A stretch of 53,810 nucleotides of DNA from Rhodocyclales bacterium RIFCSPLOWO2_02_FULL_63_24. GTDB lineage: Bacteria; Pseudomonadota; Gammaproteobacteria; Burkholderiales; Rhodocyclaceae. Every line of letters starts with the position of its first letter. Positions within the stretch are counted from its first letter, which is position 1. Below, piece by piece: positions 8,534 to 19,171 of this stretch. The stretch spans positions 1 to 53,810 of the forward strand of contig MHZX01000024.1 of assembly GCA_001828935.1 (NCBI GenBank), in the 5' to 3' direction. Made by a program: the position numbers and the translations under genes. Under the pieces are notes generated by a model. That model saw only the letters and a list, made by a program, of their open reading frames with translations. It searched no databases and was not told where the DNA came from.

Positions 8534-9762
8534 AGGCACAAAATGTTCTACGCGGTGCGCTTGGAGCACTGGCCGCGCACCAGGACTTGATTCAGGAAGC
8601 GTACGAGAGGGGCAGTCTCCGTAGGACGGCCGAAAGCGCTCGTGCCATCACCGTTCTGAATCAATACCGTCTTCTGATTGCTGATGGTCCCGATAACTAC
8701 CACTTGTCCCGGCTTCTCAGTCGCCTGCTCGATGACGTCACGCAGCGGCAACGCCTCTACGAATCCCTTGGCGAAAGCATCGGGCCACTCAACGAGCGCA
8801 TCTACACGCTGAAGAGCGAATTTGCCAGCGCGGCGCGGGCGGGCCATGCCGACGAGATGGACCTAGTGGCCGCGAACTTCCATGACGCGTGCAACGATCT
8901 ATCAGACGCGGTAGCAACCAGTTTGTCTCGGCTGCTTGTCCAGGCGGAAAGCAGGTTTGGGGTAGTAGGATCCCTATCCGCAAAGCTTCGACAGAACGAG
9001 CATTATTTACGTCAGGCGGAGAAGATCAGCGAGGCTTTAAGTGCCCTGGAGCGCAGCCAGGATATTGCCTGGGATATCCATGATGGTGATCCGCTCTACG
9101 AGGATTTGACAGACCCATACCATCGGATCGTGGCCCGACGGATGGGAGAATGGAATGCAGAGGTACTGCGCGTCACTGCAATCCTTAAAACCTTCTTGTT
9201 CCGGCTCCGGAGTGTGGCCCCGGACGTGCGACGCCTCCGTGACCTTGCAGACTTTCTTCATCACAACCCAGGTTACGAGCCTCCGGACCTCACGGAGCAA
9301 AACGTACTGCCCGAGTGGCTGCATCGGGACCCAGGAATCCGCCTACGTACGCATCCGGACGTGCGAGATGATTCGATGGGGCCCGAACTGGAGGCCATTG
9401 CCCGCAAGCTCCCAGCCGCCCGGGTAATCATCCCGCGTAAGCGCGAGGCAGGATCGCTAGCACGGCCAGCTAGCGAGAAGCCAAAGCTTAAACTTGCGCC
9501 ACCACCGCAGAAGATCCAACTGATCCGCTTCGTGACGAGAGCGGTTGCGTCATCCGAACCTTTGTCGGCCCGCAAGTGGAACCAGTCGGAGAATTCCAGC
9601 CTCAACATCGCTGACGATCTGTGGCTCTTTCTGGTGATGCAGGCCCGACAATCGAGAGTTGCTCCATTCAACACGGCGGTGTTTCGATCAGTTGAGTACC
9701 GCGGTGCTGCGCCGATCTCCAAGAATGTGTTCGTACGGGACATACTGGTCCATGGACGCTAG
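8530..9762 (+). CDS. JetA/MksF-like kleisin subunit
   Basis: This 410-residue, largely helical protein starts at GTG 8530. It is taken as the kleisin (JetA/MksF) that links the SMC dimer and recruits the KITE subunits. This rests on size, helical content and its place between the KITE-like and Toprim genes. A basic, proline-rich linker lies at about residues 295-335, followed by a compact C-terminal domain that could be the head-binding winged helix. It overlaps the next gene by 11 bases. I see no enzymatic motif. It could belong to a diverged Mks branch rather than canonical JetA. Confidence 0.65.
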   Translation: MKAQNVLRGALGALAAHQDLIQEAYERGSLRRTAESARAITVLNQYRLLIADGPDNYHLSRLLSRLLDDVTQRQRLYESLGESIGPLNERIYTLKSEFASAARAGHADEMDLVAANFHDACNDLSDAVATSLSRLLVQAESRFGVVGSLSAKLRQNEHYLRQAEKISEALSALERSQDIAWDIHDGDPLYEDLTDPYHRIVARRMGEWNAEVLRVTAILKTFLFRLRSVAPDVRRLRDLADFLHHNPGYEPPDLTEQNVLPEWLHRDPGIRLRTHPDVRDDSMGPELEAIARKLPAARVIIPRKREAGSLARPASEKPKLKLAPPPQKIQLIRFVTRAVASSEPLSARKWNQSENSSLNIADDLWLFLVMQARQSRVAPFNTAVFRSVEYRGAAPISKNVFVRDILVHGR

Positions 9763-10582
9763 GACCATCCGCAAACTGCTGCAATGTGTACAGACCACCG
9801 AAGAACGCGTGGCCATGACCCATGCCCTGGATGTGTTCTGCGCAGAGCATCGGACCATTGGACGCCGCAAAGGCAATTGGCTCTATCTCCTGCCGTCCGA
9901 CAGAGATACCCTCCGTCAGATTCTCGCCGCCGAAGGGATCGATCCTACTACGTCTCCTGATGCGTGGGAGGGAAAGACCCGCGCGCAAGCGCTAGCGTTG
10001 GGCAATGACGAGAAGCTCGCCCATGACCCAGTGAAACGACGGCGGCTCGCTGTTAAGGCGTTGGCCCCATCGGCCACAGTCGACATTGGCAGTGGCCCAT
10101 TGCACTTGCCTGCGTTCTGTCACTTGGACGTCGACTACAACGAGATCCATGTCGGCACGCACGACGTAATCATAGTGGTCGAGAATTGGGAGTGCTTCGA
10201 CCGCATTCATATGGCTGCCCGGCGGCTACAGTTTCCCGGGGTCAGTCCCTTGGTAGTGTGGCGAGGTGATACGTCGGCTACGCGCGCTGATGCCATGCTT
10301 GCTTGGTTGTCGTCGATTCAGCAACCCGTGGCCGCCTTCGTCGACTATGACCCGGCTGGGCTGGTGATTGCCGGATCACTTCCTCGGCTTACTCACCTAG
10401 TGGTGCCGGAACTGGATGAACTGGCCAGGTTGCTCGAGAAGGGTCTTTCGGAACGGTTCCGTACCCAACTGCCAGGGTGTCAGCGGATCCTCGATGAAAG
10501 CACCGATCGGCATATCGGTCCCGTATGGAAGCTGATTCGCGCCAAGGGGAAGGCACTGCCTCAGGAGCATTTTGTCTCGTAA
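9752..10582 (+). CDS. Short JetD/MksG-like Toprim nuclease
   Basis: This 276-residue protein starts at ATG 9752. It carries a Toprim-like signature: E144 in IIVVENWE and the DxD pair D198/D200 in FVDYDPAG, resembling the metal site of Spo11/TopoVI-A, the fold of the Wadjet nuclease JetD. JetD cleaves plasmid DNA once the SMC complex has stalled on it. Usual JetD proteins have about 380-400 residues, so the N-terminal arm/DUF3322-like part seems reduced here. It is the last gene of the operon, with 9 bases to the convergent ATPase gene. An earlier in-frame start at 9659 lies inside the preceding gene and is less likely. Confidence 0.72.
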   Translation: MDARTIRKLLQCVQTTEERVAMTHALDVFCAEHRTIGRRKGNWLYLLPSDRDTLRQILAAEGIDPTTSPDAWEGKTRAQALALGNDEKLAHDPVKRRRLAVKALAPSATVDIGSGPLHLPAFCHLDVDYNEIHVGTHDVIIVVENWECFDRIHMAARRLQFPGVSPLVVWRGDTSATRADAMLAWLSSIQQPVAAFVDYDPAGLVIAGSLPRLTHLVVPELDELARLLEKGLSERFRTQLPGCQRILDESTDRHIGPVWKLIRAKGKALPQEHFVS

Positions 10583-10591
10583 CACGTTTCG

Positions 10592-12721
10592 TTACGCAAC
10601 CCCTGCGTGCTGTGTATGTTGGTCTAAGGCGGCAACGTAGCGGTCACACAACTCAATTACGAAATGAGGCACCGTTTGAAAGTCACGGGGATTGAGCTGA
10701 TAGATATAGTCATTTTCAATATGAAATGCTTCGTTGATAAATTTCTGGATTACATCCGAATCGATTTGATCGGTTTTGTCATCAAAAATTAGTCGATATA
10801 GATGAAGCTTCTCATAGTTGCTTGCTGTGCTCTTGTACAGCTCGATCATCTCCTGGTCGTTGGTTACTTGGCCTAAGAGAACTTGGTAATCAAAGCCGGC
10901 AATCACCGCTGCAACCTCATTGCTACCATCCTGTAGCTCCTGAGCTGTCATGTCCCTGGTACTTTCCCCCTCGATCACCTGTGGGGCTTGGCGTTTGTGC
11001 AGGACGTTTGAAATTAGCTGAAACACAAGACCTTTCTCCCCCATCACCTCGTCACGTCGACGCAGGTATATGAGCTTGTTCAATTGGTGGCTTTCTGCGG
11101 CTAAGTTCTCTTTGACGATTCCGATAAATGTCTTTACATCCGAGCGCATAATTTCTTTTTCACTGAGCATTCCATTGCTGTTCTGAAGAAATGTAGCGAA
11201 CGGTTTCTTGAATCGATCGGAATGATGGACAACCATGTCGACAATCGGCTCAAGATCATGAGTTAAGAGCAAGACTGTCTTTTCTCGTAGCGATCCGGTG
11301 CCTTTGCGGAACAGCATATCGATGATTGCGTACTTCTTATTCTTGTCGAACGACGAGATTGGGTCGTCCAAGACGACAAGGTCTGGATTTTCTTTCAGTA
11401 CGTCATACATGAACAAAACAAGCGCGAACGCGTTTCGTTCTCCATAGCTGAGGTGTGCTTTTGCGTTTTCGATTTCGCCGTTTACTTCGCTGTGAACTAG
11501 CTTCAGTCGGTACTGCCCGGTACCGTCGTCCACTAGTGACACTCGGTACATGTAGCCGGCGTTCTGAAGGAAGCCATTTATCCCAGCGCTGTGCTCTCTC
11601 ACTAGATTTTCGATTAGCTGCTTCTGCTTCTTGATCATGCCATGCAGCTGATTGGCCTGTTCTAGCAGCTTGTCGATCGCGGCATTAACAATCCCCGCCT
11701 TCTGCTTCGTGTTTTCGGAATTGAGGTGTACAAATAAGGAAACGTCAATCTTGTGCTCATTAAGTCCGTTGATCACCTTGTCAACGTCCTTGAGAGAAGA
11801 GAAGCCCAGCCGCTGAGCTTTAACGAACTTATCGCCCAATCGATCTATCTGCGCTTTCACCTCTCTCAGAAAATCAGCTTGATCGGTAGTGTAGCCATCC
11901 ACGCACTCTACGAACTCTGCGATCTTGGCCTTCGTATCGTCAGAGAAGTACTTATTGAGGCGATGGAATGCAGAAACTATTTTATTAAGGTTCTCGATGG
12001 CCTTTGGCTCGTAGACCTCGCTGACTCGCTTGATAGCTTCGTGCTTTCCGTTGATGTCGTTGGTGCAATATGGGCAGTCCGATCCAATGTCCAAGAAATC
12101 GCGACCACCGAGCTGCCACCTTATCCATTTGTAATTCTCTGGATGCTGAATATATGACTTGTAGGCTTCGAGTCCTGCGGGGATATTGACAACCTTGTTT
12201 CCATCTTTGAAGGCCTTGGCAAGACCGCTGGAACCATGGATGCCGCTCTTTGTTTCCTTTCCGAAGCTGCTGCTTATTTCGTTGAAATCGGAAATCAGGT
12301 CTGCAATGTCTTTATCCTCGCTGAGGGCCTTTTGCATGGTCGCAACATGGGTATCAATTTCCTTCATGCCCTGTTCGTAGGCTTCGCCTCTTATGAAAAT
12401 GTCGAAGCTACCTTTTAGCAACTCGTCTGCCTGGAACACAAATTCGCTGATGTACTTCTCGTCGAAGACTCTGACGGATTGAATCGATTCAGTTCCATTA
12501 ACCTCAGGCTTGGCTGATGCGTCCTGTCTGTGCTTGAAGGGCGTTAATGCAGAAAGGGCATTTTTTTCCGCGCCTAACCTCTCTTTAATGGAGGCTAGGA
12601 CTGCCCTTGCGATCGTCGTCTTGCCACTACCGTTTATGGCGTACTTCAAATTTAGGGTCTGTTCCCTGATTTCGACGGAACCTTCTTCAATGTTGTTGCA
12701 TTTCCGAATCTGTACTTGCAT
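10592..12721 (-). CDS. PrrC/RloC-like AAA ATPase with CPYC motif, probable defence gene
   Basis: This 709-residue ABC-type ATPase of the AAA_13 (PrrC/RloC-like) group has Walker A AINGSGKT (28-35, first Gly replaced by Ala), a central coiled-coil region, signature LSYGER (424-429), Walker B LVVLDDP (448-454), D-loop SSFD and the switch His488. C216-P-Y-C219 resembles the zinc-hook CxxC of RloC/Rad50. The C-terminal 220 residues are unassigned. They include R679-x6-H686, compatible with a HEPN-like RNase motif but weak. The ribosome site AAGGAG lies 6 bases before ATG 12721. The coding sequence is visibly AT-richer than its neighbours, suggesting separate acquisition. A defence role is inferred from family and location. 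Confidence 0.75.
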   Translation of the reverse strand: MQVQIRKCNNIEEGSVEIREQTLNLKYAINGSGKTTIARAVLASIKERLGAEKNALSALTPFKHRQDASAKPEVNGTESIQSVRVFDEKYISEFVFQADELLKGSFDIFIRGEAYEQGMKEIDTHVATMQKALSEDKDIADLISDFNEISSSFGKETKSGIHGSSGLAKAFKDGNKVVNIPAGLEAYKSYIQHPENYKWIRWQLGGRDFLDIGSDCPYCTNDINGKHEAIKRVSEVYEPKAIENLNKIVSAFHRLNKYFSDDTKAKIAEFVECVDGYTTDQADFLREVKAQIDRLGDKFVKAQRLGFSSLKDVDKVINGLNEHKIDVSLFVHLNSENTKQKAGIVNAAIDKLLEQANQLHGMIKKQKQLIENLVREHSAGINGFLQNAGYMYRVSLVDDGTGQYRLKLVHSEVNGEIENAKAHLSYGERNAFALVLFMYDVLKENPDLVVLDDPISSFDKNKKYAIIDMLFRKGTGSLREKTVLLLTHDLEPIVDMVVHHSDRFKKPFATFLQNSNGMLSEKEIMRSDVKTFIGIVKENLAAESHQLNKLIYLRRRDEVMGEKGLVFQLISNVLHKRQAPQVIEGESTRDMTAQELQDGSNEVAAVIAGFDYQVLLGQVTNDQEMIELYKSTASNYEKLHLYRLIFDDKTDQIDSDVIQKFINEAFHIENDYIYQLNPRDFQTVPHFVIELCDRYVAALDQHTQHAGVA

Positions 12722-12867
12722 CTAAGGCTCCTTAGGACGTTAAGGCCGTGCTGGGTGCCAGCTGGATGTATGCCAATCAAATGTTGGCGGAGCATACGCT
12801 CGATGCAACGAAATGACAAAGACGAGAAGAACTCCGGAAGCCACATCGGAAAAGAACAACTAGCAAG
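12722..12867. other. Island/core junction upstream of the AAA ATPase gene
   Basis: No gene is seen. An imperfect hairpin lies at 12768-12797: GTATG/CATAC and CCAA/TTGG arms with a bulge. The island-chromosome boundary probably falls here, but no direct repeat or attachment site was found. Confidence 0.3.
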
Positions 12868-12898
12868 AAAAAACGGCTCCTTTGGGGAGCCGTTTTTT
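12868..12898. terminator. Bidirectional rho-independent terminator after gyrB
   Basis: The stem ACGGCTCC (12873-12880) / GGAGCCGT (12886-12893) with a 5-base loop is flanked by A and T runs on both sides, so it works for either strand. It lies 67 bases beyond the gyrB stop in its direction of transcription. Confidence 0.9.
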
Positions 12899-12964
12899 AT
12901 TCCTACCAAATCTAATCGGTTGGGAAATATCTAAATCATCGCGGGATCCTACATGCCGGCAAAC

Positions 12965-15448
<2,484 letters not shown>

Positions 15449-16552
15449 TTAGATGCGCATCGGCATCACGACGTACTTGAAAGTCTCGTTGCCGGGCAAT
15501 ACGAACAGCGCGCTGGAGTTGGCATCGGCGAGATGCAGTTCGATGGTTTCGTTGTTGACGTTGTTGAGCACGTCAAGCAGATAGGTGACGTTGAAGCCGA
15601 CATCCAGCGCATCGCCGTTGTAGTCGATCTCGATCTCTTCCTGGGCTTCTTCCTGCTCCGCGTTGCTGGAAATGATCTTGAGACTGCCGGCTCCCAGCAC
15701 CAGGCGCACGCCGCGGAACTTTTCATTGGTCAGAATCGCGGCACGCAACAGCGAGTGCAACAGCACGTCGCGCGTAAGCTTGATCAGCTTGCTGTGATGC
15801 TGTGGTATGACCCTTTCATAATCCGGAAACTTGCCATCGATCAGTTTGGAGACAAGTTCGATGCTGCCGAAACTAAAGCGGGCCTGGGTTGGCGTCAGGG
15901 TTATTTCAAGCAGATCGTCGTTGTCCGCCAGTTGTCGCGACAGTTCGAGGACTGTCTTGCGCGGGAGAATCACCTCGATCGGAGCGGGTGCATCGGGTAG
16001 CGTTTCCGCAGCGTAGGCGAGGCGGTGGCCATCGGTCGCCACCATGCGCAGTTCGTTGCCTTTGGCGACCAGCAGCAAGCCATTGAGGTAATAGCGGATG
16101 TCCTGCTGCGCCATCGAATACTGAACCAGCGCCAGCAGGCGTTTCATTTGCTTTTGGGTGATCGAGAGACGGGAAGGCTGGCCGTCGGCCATACTCATTC
16201 GTGGAAAATCTTCGGCCGGCAGTGTCTGCAGGTTGAAACGACTTTTGCCAGCTTTCAATTGCAGACGTTTGTCGTCCAGGGCCAGGCTGACTTCGGCAGA
16301 TTCCGGCAAGGAACGCAAGATGTCCTGCAGTTTTCGCGCGCCGACGGTCATGGCCGCTTTTTCAACACCAACCGTTGGGGTCTGGGTGGTGATCTGAATC
16401 TCGATATCCGTCGCCAGCAGGGTAAGTTTTTCACCTTCTTTTTCCATCAACACGTTTGACAGAATGGGCAAGGTATGGCGTTTTTCGACAATGCCACAAA
16501 CCGACTGCAGTGGGACAAGAAGCTGATCGCGTGGCCCTTTAAATAGGAGCAT
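15449..16552 (-). CDS. dnaN: DNA polymerase III beta sliding clamp
   Basis: This 367-residue ring-shaped processivity clamp tethers DNA polymerase III to DNA and serves Hda, MutS and other partners. Length and the three-fold repeated clamp fold fit the family. The protein ends in the typical VMPMRI. It begins at ATG 16552 next to the AT-rich DnaA-box region and is followed after 21 bases by gyrB. It is probably expressed both from its own promoter in that region and with dnaA. Confidence 0.98.
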   Translation of the reverse strand: MLLFKGPRDQLLVPLQSVCGIVEKRHTLPILSNVLMEKEGEKLTLLATDIEIQITTQTPTVGVEKAAMTVGARKLQDILRSLPESAEVSLALDDKRLQLKAGKSRFNLQTLPAEDFPRMSMADGQPSRLSITQKQMKRLLALVQYSMAQQDIRYYLNGLLLVAKGNELRMVATDGHRLAYAAETLPDAPAPIEVILPRKTVLELSRQLADNDDLLEITLTPTQARFSFGSIELVSKLIDGKFPDYERVIPQHHSKLIKLTRDVLLHSLLRAAILTNEKFRGVRLVLGAGSLKIISSNAEQEEAQEEIEIDYNGDALDVGFNVTYLLDVLNNVNNETIELHLADANSSALFVLPGNETFKYVVMPMRI

Positions 16553-16761
16553 ATATAGATCTCTTATAAGTAATAAGGGAGACTTCTTACTGTGGATAAA
16601 CGTTTATTTTCTTGTAAATACAACAAATTATAACGTGGATAAGCCCGTTGAGAAGCTCTTGCGCTGCTTGTGGATGGTTGTGGATGAATTTTGGGGTATG
16701 TGATGTTCGGAAGGTTTATCCACAATTCTTCAAGGTTCTGTTCGGCTGGTTTGTGCACAGG
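16553..16761. other. Probable oriC: DnaA-box cluster between dnaN and dnaA
   Basis: This 209-base gap holds two perfect DnaA boxes: TGTGGATAA at 16591-16599 (minus orientation) and TTATCCACA at 16716-16724 (plus). Near-perfect boxes are CGTGGATAA at 16634-16642, TGTGGATGG at 16669-16677 and TGTGGATGA at 16679-16687. The dnaN-proximal side (16553-16635) is very AT-rich and could be the unwinding element. The dnaA-dnaN location is a common bacterial origin position. Confidence 0.8.
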
Positions 16762-18138
16762 TCAGCCTTTGATGGTCTGCATTAAGACATGTAAATCATT
16801 GTTGAGACGGGTGTCCTTGCCGCGCAGGTCGACGATGGTGCGACAGGCGTGCATTACGGTGGTGTGGTCGCGCCCGCCGAAGGCTTCGCCGATTTCCGGA
16901 AGACTGTGCGAGGTGAGCTCGCGGGTAAGCCACATGGCAATCTGGCGCGGTCTGGCAATGGCGCGTGTGCGTTTCTGGGAATACATGTCGGCGACTTTGA
17001 TTTTGTAGAAGTCGGATACGGTTTTCTGCACCAGTTCGAGCGAAATCTGGCGGTTGGTCGCGCCGATGATGTCGCGCAAGGCTTCCTTGGCAACATCAAG
17101 ATTGATTTCGCGCCCATGGAAACGGGCGTAGGCGACCACGCGATTTAGCGCACCCTCGAGTTCACGTACATTGGAGCGCAGGTTCTTTGCAATAAGAAAG
17201 GAAACTTCGTCGGAGACATTGATATGTTCCGCTTCAGCCTTTTTCTTCAGAATGGCGATGCGCATTTCAAGTTCAGGTGGTTCAATTGCAACCGTTAGGC
17301 CCCAGTCGAAACGCGATACGAGACGTTCCTCGAGGCCTTGAACGTCCTTTGGATAGGTATCGCAGGTGATGATGATTTGTTTCTTGGCTTCGACCAGGGC
17401 GTTGAAGGCATAGAAGAACTCTTCCTGCGTTCGGTCCTTGCGATTGAAGAACTGGATATCGTCGATCAGCAGCAAGTCTAGGGAACGGTAATAACGTTTG
17501 AACGCTTCACGGGAATTCTGCTGGAAGGCTCGGACAACGTCCGAAAAATAGTCTTCCGCATGGACGTAACGCACTTCCATGGCCGGATTGGAAGCATAGA
17601 TCGAGTTGCCGATGGCGTGAATCAGGTGGGTCTTACCGAGGCCAACGCCGCCATAAATAAACAGAGGGTTATAGGAAACCCCGGGGTTCATGGCTACTTG
17701 CTGGGCGGCGGCGCGCGCTAGATCGTTGGCGCGGCCGGTAACCAGCGTATCGAAAGTGAAGTCGGCATTGAGCCTGGTTTTTTCGTAGGCGGAATCCCCG
17801 GTTCTGCTGAAGTTTGCCGGAGCGGCGGATGCAGCAGTTTCCGGCGCGGCCGCGGGTTCGGGTTCGGCGCTTGCAACAGCGAGCTCGGCAACGGTGTCGG
17901 CGACACCAAGATCGACCGCAATCGGGGTGGAGAAGAATTCAAGTCCGAGGGCTTCAATCTGCGCCAGATAGCGTTCTCGCACCCATTGCATGACGAAGCG
18001 GTTGGGGGCAATCAGTCGAAAATGGGTGGAGCCGGATTCATCGCTTTCCAGGCGCAGATTCTTTATCCAGGTGTTGAACTGCTGCGCAGGAAGCTCCTGC
18101 TCGAAGCGGTTCAAACAGACGGACCAGAATTCACTCAT
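16762..18138 (-). CDS. dnaA: Chromosomal replication initiator DnaA
   Basis: This 458-residue AAA+ initiator binds DnaA boxes at oriC and loads the helicase. Domain I is at residues 1-80, followed by an Ala/Pro/Glu-rich linker at about 85-110. Walker A is GGVGLGKT at 163-170 and Walker B is LLIDDIQF. The C-terminal DNA-binding signature is [11 protein letters not shown]. The protein ends 209 bases before dnaN. A perfect DnaA box at 18254-18262 overlaps a candidate promoter upstream, suggesting autoregulation. Confidence 0.98.
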   Translation of the reverse strand: MSEFWSVCLNRFEQELPAQQFNTWIKNLRLESDESGSTHFRLIAPNRFVMQWVRERYLAQIEALGLEFFSTPIAVDLGVADTVAELAVASAEPEPAAAPETAASAAPANFSRTGDSAYEKTRLNADFTFDTLVTGRANDLARAAAQQVAMNPGVSYNPLFIYGGVGLGKTHLIHAIGNSIYASNPAMEVRYVHAEDYFSDVVRAFQQNSREAFKRYYRSLDLLLIDDIQFFNRKDRTQEEFFYAFNALVEAKKQIIITCDTYPKDVQGLEERLVSRFDWGLTVAIEPPELEMRIAILKKKAEAEHINVSDEVSFLIAKNLRSNVRELEGALNRVVAYARFHGREINLDVAKEALRDIIGATNRQISLELVQKTVSDFYKIKVADMYSQKRTRAIARPRQIAMWLTRELTSHSLPEIGEAFGGRDHTTVMHACRTIVDLRGKDTRLNNDLHVLMQTIKG

Positions 18139-18231
18139 TGCGATTGGATAGACTCGGGGCGAAGGGATGGCGGGACGGTAACCACAAATCTGGTGTTTTT
18201 ATTGATGCCTGCTTACGACATGTGGAGACGC

Positions 18232-18262
18232 ATTCTAGCCGTTTCATCAAAAGTTATCCACA
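18232..18262 (-). promoter_or_regulatory. Candidate dnaA promoter overlapped by a DnaA box
   Basis: The perfect DnaA box TTATCCACA lies at 18254-18262. On the minus strand a TGGATA-N17-TAGAAT pair (-35 at 18260-18255, -10 at 18237-18232) would place the box over the -35 element. The -10 is good and the -35 is weak (4 of 6). Confidence 0.5.
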
Positions 18263-18281
18263 GCCGTCGCAATTGGCGCCC

Positions 18282-18310
18282 TTGACAAAACAGCCGTAAA
18301 ACGCTGTAAT
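18282..18310 (+). promoter_or_regulatory. Sigma-70-like promoter of rpmH
   Basis: TTGACA at 18282-18287 and TGTAAT at 18305-18310 are separated by exactly 17 bases, with the rpmH start 32 bases further on. A consensus -35 and optimal spacing suit a highly expressed ribosomal protein gene. Confidence 0.8.
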
Positions 18311-18342
18311 CCGCCGTTTTTCTTAATTCAGGGGATATTGCC

Positions 18343-18477
18343 ATGAAACGCACCTACCAGCCTTCGGTTGTGCGCCGTAAACGCACCCACGGCTTCCTAG
18401 TGCGCATGCGCACCCGGGGCGGTCGTGCCGTGATACGCGCACGTCGTGCCAAGGGCCGTCATCGTCTCGGCGTTTAA
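18343..18477 (+). CDS. rpmH: 50S ribosomal protein L34
   Basis: This 44-residue, very basic protein begins MKRTYQPS and ends KGRHRLGV, which identifies L34, a component of the large ribosomal subunit. Its ribosome site is AGGGG 9 bases before the ATG. It is divergent from dnaA, as in many bacteria, and its last 32 bases overlap the proposed rnpA start. The standard rpmH-rnpA-yidD-yidC order follows. Confidence 0.98.
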   Translation: MKRTYQPSVVRRKRTHGFLVRMRTRGGRAVIRARRAKGRHRLGV

Positions 18478-18850
18478 ACGCGCAGCGTCATTTCGTTCTG
18501 AGCAGCGCCTGCATCGGCCGGAAGAATTTTCAGCCGTTATGGCAGCCAGAAAGGTAGTGCGCGGCGAGTGTTTTGATCTGCACTACGGCCAGGCCGGAAT
18601 GGATAGCAAAGCTCGTCTCGGCTTGATCGTACCGAAACGGCTGGCGCGAGCGGCTTCGCTGCGCAATGCGATAAAGCGGCAGGGGCGAGAAGCCTTCCGC
18701 CTGATGGCCGTTGAAATTCCGCCGTGCGACGTGGTGCTGCGACTGAGGCGGCCAGTCGCGGGCGTGAAGGCAGCGGATGAAGCGCAACGAAAGGTCTGGC
18801 GCGGGGAAATAGAGACGCTCCTGCGGCGCTTGCCGACGATGGCGCGATGA
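18446..18850 (+). CDS. rnpA: Ribonuclease P protein component
   Basis: This 134-residue basic protein partners the catalytic RNA of RNase P in maturing tRNA 5' ends. The core motif region around residues 55-90 ([29 protein letters not shown]) matches the RNR signature of the family. The only good in-frame start before the conserved part is GTG 18446, which lies 32 bases inside rpmH; the next ATG, at 18540, would cut into the fold. It overlaps yidD by 4 bases. Confidence 0.93.
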   Translation: MPRAVIVSAFKRAASFRSEQRLHRPEEFSAVMAARKVVRGECFDLHYGQAGMDSKARLGLIVPKRLARAASLRNAIKRQGREAFRLMAVEIPPCDVVLRLRRPVAGVKAADEAQRKVWRGEIETLLRRLPTMAR

Positions 18851-19068
18851 AGTCCTTGCTGGTCTACCCCTTGCTGCTGCTGATCCGCGCCTACCAACTG
18901 ACCATCAGTCCGATGTTGGGTAGCCGATGTCGTTTTCACCCAAGCTGTTCTGAATATTCCTTGGATGCGCTGCGCCGCTACGGGTTAATCAAAGGACTAT
19001 GGTTGGCAGTGCGTAGAATCGGGCGTTGCCATCCGTGGCATCCTGGCGGGTATGATCCGGTTCCCTGA
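18847..19068 (+). CDS. yidD: Membrane protein insertion efficiency factor YidD
   Basis: This 73-residue protein has an N-terminal amphipathic/hydrophobic helix and the conserved core [17 protein letters not shown] followed by [13 protein letters not shown], diagnostic of YidD. It assists YidC-dependent insertion of inner-membrane proteins. The ATG overlaps the rnpA stop (ATGA), so translation is coupled. Its place between rnpA and yidC is the classical one. Confidence 0.96.
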   Translation: MKSLLVYPLLLLIRAYQLTISPMLGSRCRFHPSCSEYSLDALRRYGLIKGLWLAVRRIGRCHPWHPGGYDPVP

Positions 19069-19171
19069 TTTCCTGGTTGCAGTCGCTGCATTTAATGCCA
19101 CAAATACAGAGTTGGCCTCCACAGGAACCTGGTTTTGCATTTCTTACACTTGAGTCACTGCCGAGACGGTA

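Noticed and set aside
16752..16760. Sixth DnaA box TGTGCACAG next to dnaA
   Set aside because: Three mismatches to the TGTGGATAA form, so it is too diverged to claim.
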